DNA from: Glaciecola sp028401415
Lineage (GTDB): Bacteria; Pseudomonadota; Gammaproteobacteria; Enterobacterales; Alteromonadaceae
DNA length: 64,000 bases
Assembly (NCBI RefSeq): GCF_028401415.2
Contig: NZ_CP171821.2
Span: forward strand, 3,658,001 to 3,722,000
Direction of reading: 5' to 3'
Part shown: one piece after another, positions 61,589 to 64,000 of the stretch
How the letters are laid out: every line of letters starts with the position of its first letter
Position numbering within the stretch: the first letter of the stretch is position 1
Made by a program: the position numbers and the translations under genes
The notes under the pieces: model-generated
The model's database searches: none
What the model was told of the DNA's origin: nothing
The model's input: the letters and a program-made list of their open reading frames with translations, nothing else

Positions 61589-62296
61589 TTAAGAAATTTC
61601 AACTGCATGACTTAATCCAATGCCTATTTCACTCATTTCACATGCGTAAGCTAACACTTTAACGCCATTTTCTTTTGCATATTCAATGGCTTTTGCATAA
61701 TCGGGATCGATTTCCTTAGCAATTGAGAACTGCGTTATGTTTTCGCGTTGAATGCAAAACACAAGGAAAGCTAGGTGTCCGCTTTGCGCGATCTTCGCCA
61801 GCTCGTAGCCATGTTTTTGTCCCCTCTTGCTAACGGCATCGGGAAATAGGGCGTGCGTAGGATCCTCCTCATGGACTAAGGTGACCGACTTTACTTCAAC
61901 GTAAGCATCAGGGGCACCGTCTTCTTGAAGTACAAAATCAATTCTACTTTCGCCGTGTTTAACTTCAGATTGAACATGACTGTAATGTTGCAAAGGCAAT
62001 ATCGTTCGCTCACGCAAGGCGTGTCCAATGACCCGATTTGCATTTATCGTATTAACACCTATCTTGTGTCCAACTGTGTCGCTAGAGAACTCCCAAGTGT
62101 GACGATATTTTCGTTTGGGATTGTCGCTCTCGCTCAGCCATGCTCGTGCGCCGACCCTTGCACATCCAGTCATGGCGCCCGTGTTTGGGCAATGCACGGT
62201 AAGCGAGATGCCATTAGCTAGCACGACGTCCGCTAAAAAGCGTTTATAGCGCTTAATAAGCGTCGCCTCAATTAAGGGCTTGCTGAATCTATACAC
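61589..62296 (-). CDS. sfsA: Sugar fermentation stimulation protein SfsA
   Basis: A 235-residue protein from a GTG start with FLADVVLANGISLTVHCPNT, GAMTGCARVG, SRIDFVLQEDGAPDAYVEVK and FPDAVSKRGQKHGYEL. SfsA proteins bind DNA in vitro and have a nuclease-like fold (the D...EVK pattern); their role is unclear. It is upstream of dksA, the usual order; the 217-base gap to dksA holds no gene. Confidence 0.95.
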   Translation of the reverse strand: MYRFSKPLIEATLIKRYKRFLADVVLANGISLTVHCPNTGAMTGCARVGARAWLSESDNPKRKYRHTWEFSSDTVGHKIGVNTINANRVIGHALRERTILPLQHYSHVQSEVKHGESRIDFVLQEDGAPDAYVEVKSVTLVHEEDPTHALFPDAVSKRGQKHGYELAKIAQSGHLAFLVFCIQRENITQFSIAKEIDPDYAKAIEYAKENGVKVLAYACEMSEIGIGLSHAVEIS

Positions 62297-62412
62297 GAGA
62301 CACTTTCCAACACGGTAGTAAGCGAAAGGCTAACAAGGCTAAACTTCTAAGACTAAGTATAATTATCGAAAAACCTGTATTCTAATATAAAACTTAAAAC
62401 ATTGGAGTAACG

Positions 62413-63723
62413 ATGACAACAATCGACGTGTCGCTTAGCACTAAAGAACTTCCCTCATACCTTAAATCTAGTTCTCCACTGCATTGGAATAATGATAGCG
62501 TGTGCATTCATATTGAAGGTCACGAGTCAGAACAGTCCTTAACCACCATTCGTCGTTGTGCCCGAAAAATTTCGGCTTCGGTATCAGCGAGTATTCAACT
62601 CATGGGTGATTGGTCTATGGAGCAACAGTGGGCCTTCGCGAGCAGTGTTGGTTCGCCCAAGGCAAGCGTGAAACTCAGTTTTAGTGACGCAAGTAGCGCA
62701 CAAGAGCTTAGCTATTTGAATGATGTGCACAAGGCTTTTGACTTCGCGCGCGACTTGGTCAATCAGACACCTGAACAAATGAGTCCAAGTTCATTGGCAG
62801 ACCAAGTTGAGCGTTTTATATCTGGGTGCGGTGGAGTAGGAGCAGAGTATTTAACTGCAAAGAGATTGACCGGCAAAGAACTGCTCGAACACCAGTGGCA
62901 TGGCATTTATGAAGTGGGGCGAGGCAGTGAACGCCCTCCGGTGTTACTCGAACTTGATTATAACCCGACAGGCCAAGCAGATGCGCCTGTTGATATCGCC
63001 TTAGTAGGTAAAGGTATTACCTTTGACAGCGGCGGATACAGCATAAAAAGCTCAGAAGGAATGCTCGATATGAAATGCGACATGGGCGGCGCTGCCACCG
63101 TCTCAGGCGCGCTCGCGTTGGCTATCATGCAAGGCGTTAAAAAACGCATCAAGCTATTTTTATGCTGTGCAGAGAATTTAATTAGCGGTCATGCCTATAA
63201 ATTAGGCGACATTATCACTTACAAGAACGGCACTAGCGTTGAAATTGTCAATACCGACGCTGAGGGGCGCTTAGTACTTGCTGATGGGTTAATGGCTGCC
63301 ACCGAAAGTCAGGCAAAAATGATTGTGGATGCGGCAACCTTAACGGGCGCCGCGGTAATGGCGGTTGGCCGTGATTATAATGCGGTGTTTAGTTTAGATA
63401 CTGCTTTACAAAAGCAGTTTTTAGCAATGAGTGATAGTGTTAATGAGCCACACTGGCCCTTGCCTTTGAGTCATTCGCATAAGCACAATTGCCCATCGCC
63501 TTTTGCTGATACAGCAAATAGCCGCCCTCAAAAAGGCGGTGGCGCTGGGGGTGCCTCAAATGCTGCAGGGTTTTTGTCTAGGTTTGTTCGCGAGGACGGA
63601 CAGGGCTGGCTTCACATAGATTTAGCCGCTGCCTACAATCGAAATGGTAGCGATACCATGGTGCCTGGCGCAACTGGAATAGGTATTCGAAGTATTGCGG
63701 CGCTGTTGCTAGAGACCGCCTAA
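62413..63723 (+). CDS. pepB: M17 leucyl aminopeptidase, PepB type
   Basis: A 436-residue aminopeptidase with metal ligands in VGKGITFDSGGYSIKSSEGM, DMKCDMGGAATVSGAL and the M17 signature NTDAEGRLVLADGL. Length and N-terminal domain match PepB (about 427) rather than PepA (about 500). It removes N-terminal residues from peptides in the cytoplasm. GGAG precedes the ATG. Its last 15 bases overlap the opposite-strand HTH gene. Confidence 0.93.
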   Translation: MTTIDVSLSTKELPSYLKSSSPLHWNNDSVCIHIEGHESEQSLTTIRRCARKISASVSASIQLMGDWSMEQQWAFASSVGSPKASVKLSFSDASSAQELSYLNDVHKAFDFARDLVNQTPEQMSPSSLADQVERFISGCGGVGAEYLTAKRLTGKELLEHQWHGIYEVGRGSERPPVLLELDYNPTGQADAPVDIALVGKGITFDSGGYSIKSSEGMLDMKCDMGGAATVSGALALAIMQGVKKRIKLFLCCAENLISGHAYKLGDIITYKNGTSVEIVNTDAEGRLVLADGLMAATESQAKMIVDAATLTGAAVMAVGRDYNAVFSLDTALQKQFLAMSDSVNEPHWPLPLSHSHKHNCPSPFADTANSRPQKGGGAGGASNAAGFLSRFVREDGQGWLHIDLAAAYNRNGSDTMVPGATGIGIRSIAALLLETA

Positions 63724-63891
63724 ACGCTCGGCTAACTCTTTGTATTTTTCGACGTCAGATTGGTCAAATAATGGGTTGCCGGCGTCGTCTTTGTCTTTTG
63801 CTAATAAAAGACTTTCGCGCTCTAGACGCTGGACACGGACGTCTTGCACAGATAAAAAGTCTGCGACTTCGCTTACGGTCATCAAGGACAT
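63709..63891 (-). CDS. Small MerR/excisionase-like DNA-binding protein
   Basis: A 60-residue protein with MTVSEVADFLSVQDVRVQRL, a winged helix-turn-helix start like those of excisionases and MerR-type domains, then LFDQSDVEKYKELAERL. No effector domain is present. A GGAG ribosome site stands 8 bases before the ATG. It overlaps the pepB 3' end tail to tail by 15 bases. No integrase or phage genes are nearby. The remaining 109 bases to the window end hold nothing recognisable. Confidence 0.68.
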   Translation of the reverse strand: MSLMTVSEVADFLSVQDVRVQRLERESLLLAKDKDDAGNPLFDQSDVEKYKELAERLGGL

Positions 63892-64000
63892 GAAATTTCT
63901 CCAAAATAAAAACAGTGTTTCAGTTTAGAATTTAACGACCAAAGCACGTAAAAGATTAGAAGAATGTCTGAATTTTCTTATCATTATGTATATAGACTGC

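Overview
The window is a dense, mostly housekeeping piece of a gammaproteobacterial chromosome. Gene content and order (aroK-aroB-damX, pilMNOPQ, argCBFGH plus argA, yibN-grxC-secB-gpsA, gpmI-envC, tatABC-tatD-hemB, sfsA-dksA-gluQ-pcnB-folK-panB-panC) fit the marine order Alteromonadales, probably near Alteromonas/Glaciecola. Composition is moderate GC, and GTG and TTG starts are frequent. No rRNA, tRNA, CRISPR array, prophage or full insertion sequence was seen.

Layout. 1-2.9 kb: arginine catabolism (argD/astC-astA-astD, astD cut by the window edge), with tandem ArgR boxes upstream. 3.3-6.8 kb: rpe-trpS-pabA-HDOD gene. 7.2-10.9 kb: TorF-type porin, two small membrane proteins and a GGDEF-EAL protein, occupying the place between dam and rpe. 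11.2-15 kb: the classic aroK-aroB-damX-dam locus, but the dam position holds a phage-type adenine methyltransferase. 15.2-19.8 kb: type IV pilus genes pilMNOPQ, divergent from ponA. 22.7-31.2 kb: maeA, then the arginine biosynthesis operon argC-B-F-G-H-A read leftwards. 31.7-38.5 kb: a chemoreceptor, a Cys-rich small protein, a Cpx-like stress circuit (double-domain CpxP, CpxR, CpxA), a lysophospholipase-like hydrolase and trmL. 38.5-46.5 kb: gpsA-secB-grxC-rhodanese, gpmI-envC, an atypical Nramp protein, a UPF0149 protein and hemJ. 46.6-50 kb: an atypical CLC protein, a coiled-coil membrane protein and erpA. 50-56.3 kb: an unknown outer-membrane protein, tatABC, an unknown periplasmic protein, tatD, a diguanylate cyclase and hemB. 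56.3-63.9 kb: panC, panB, folK, pcnB, gluQ, dksA, sfsA, pepB and a small HTH protein.

The most interesting signals lie between or at the ends of genes. (1) The arg operon leader carries an ArgR-overlapped promoter, a 15-codon ORF with a run of three Arg codons, and a strong hairpin plus U-tract just before argC, which together look like an attenuator. (2) Short non-coding inverted-repeat elements sit exactly on the stop codons of damX, clcA and erpA; for erpA a 6-bp target duplication shows how the stop codon was rebuilt. (3) A perfect 45-bp inverted repeat lies in front of the Nramp gene. (4) The dam gene looks replaced by a phage-type enzyme.
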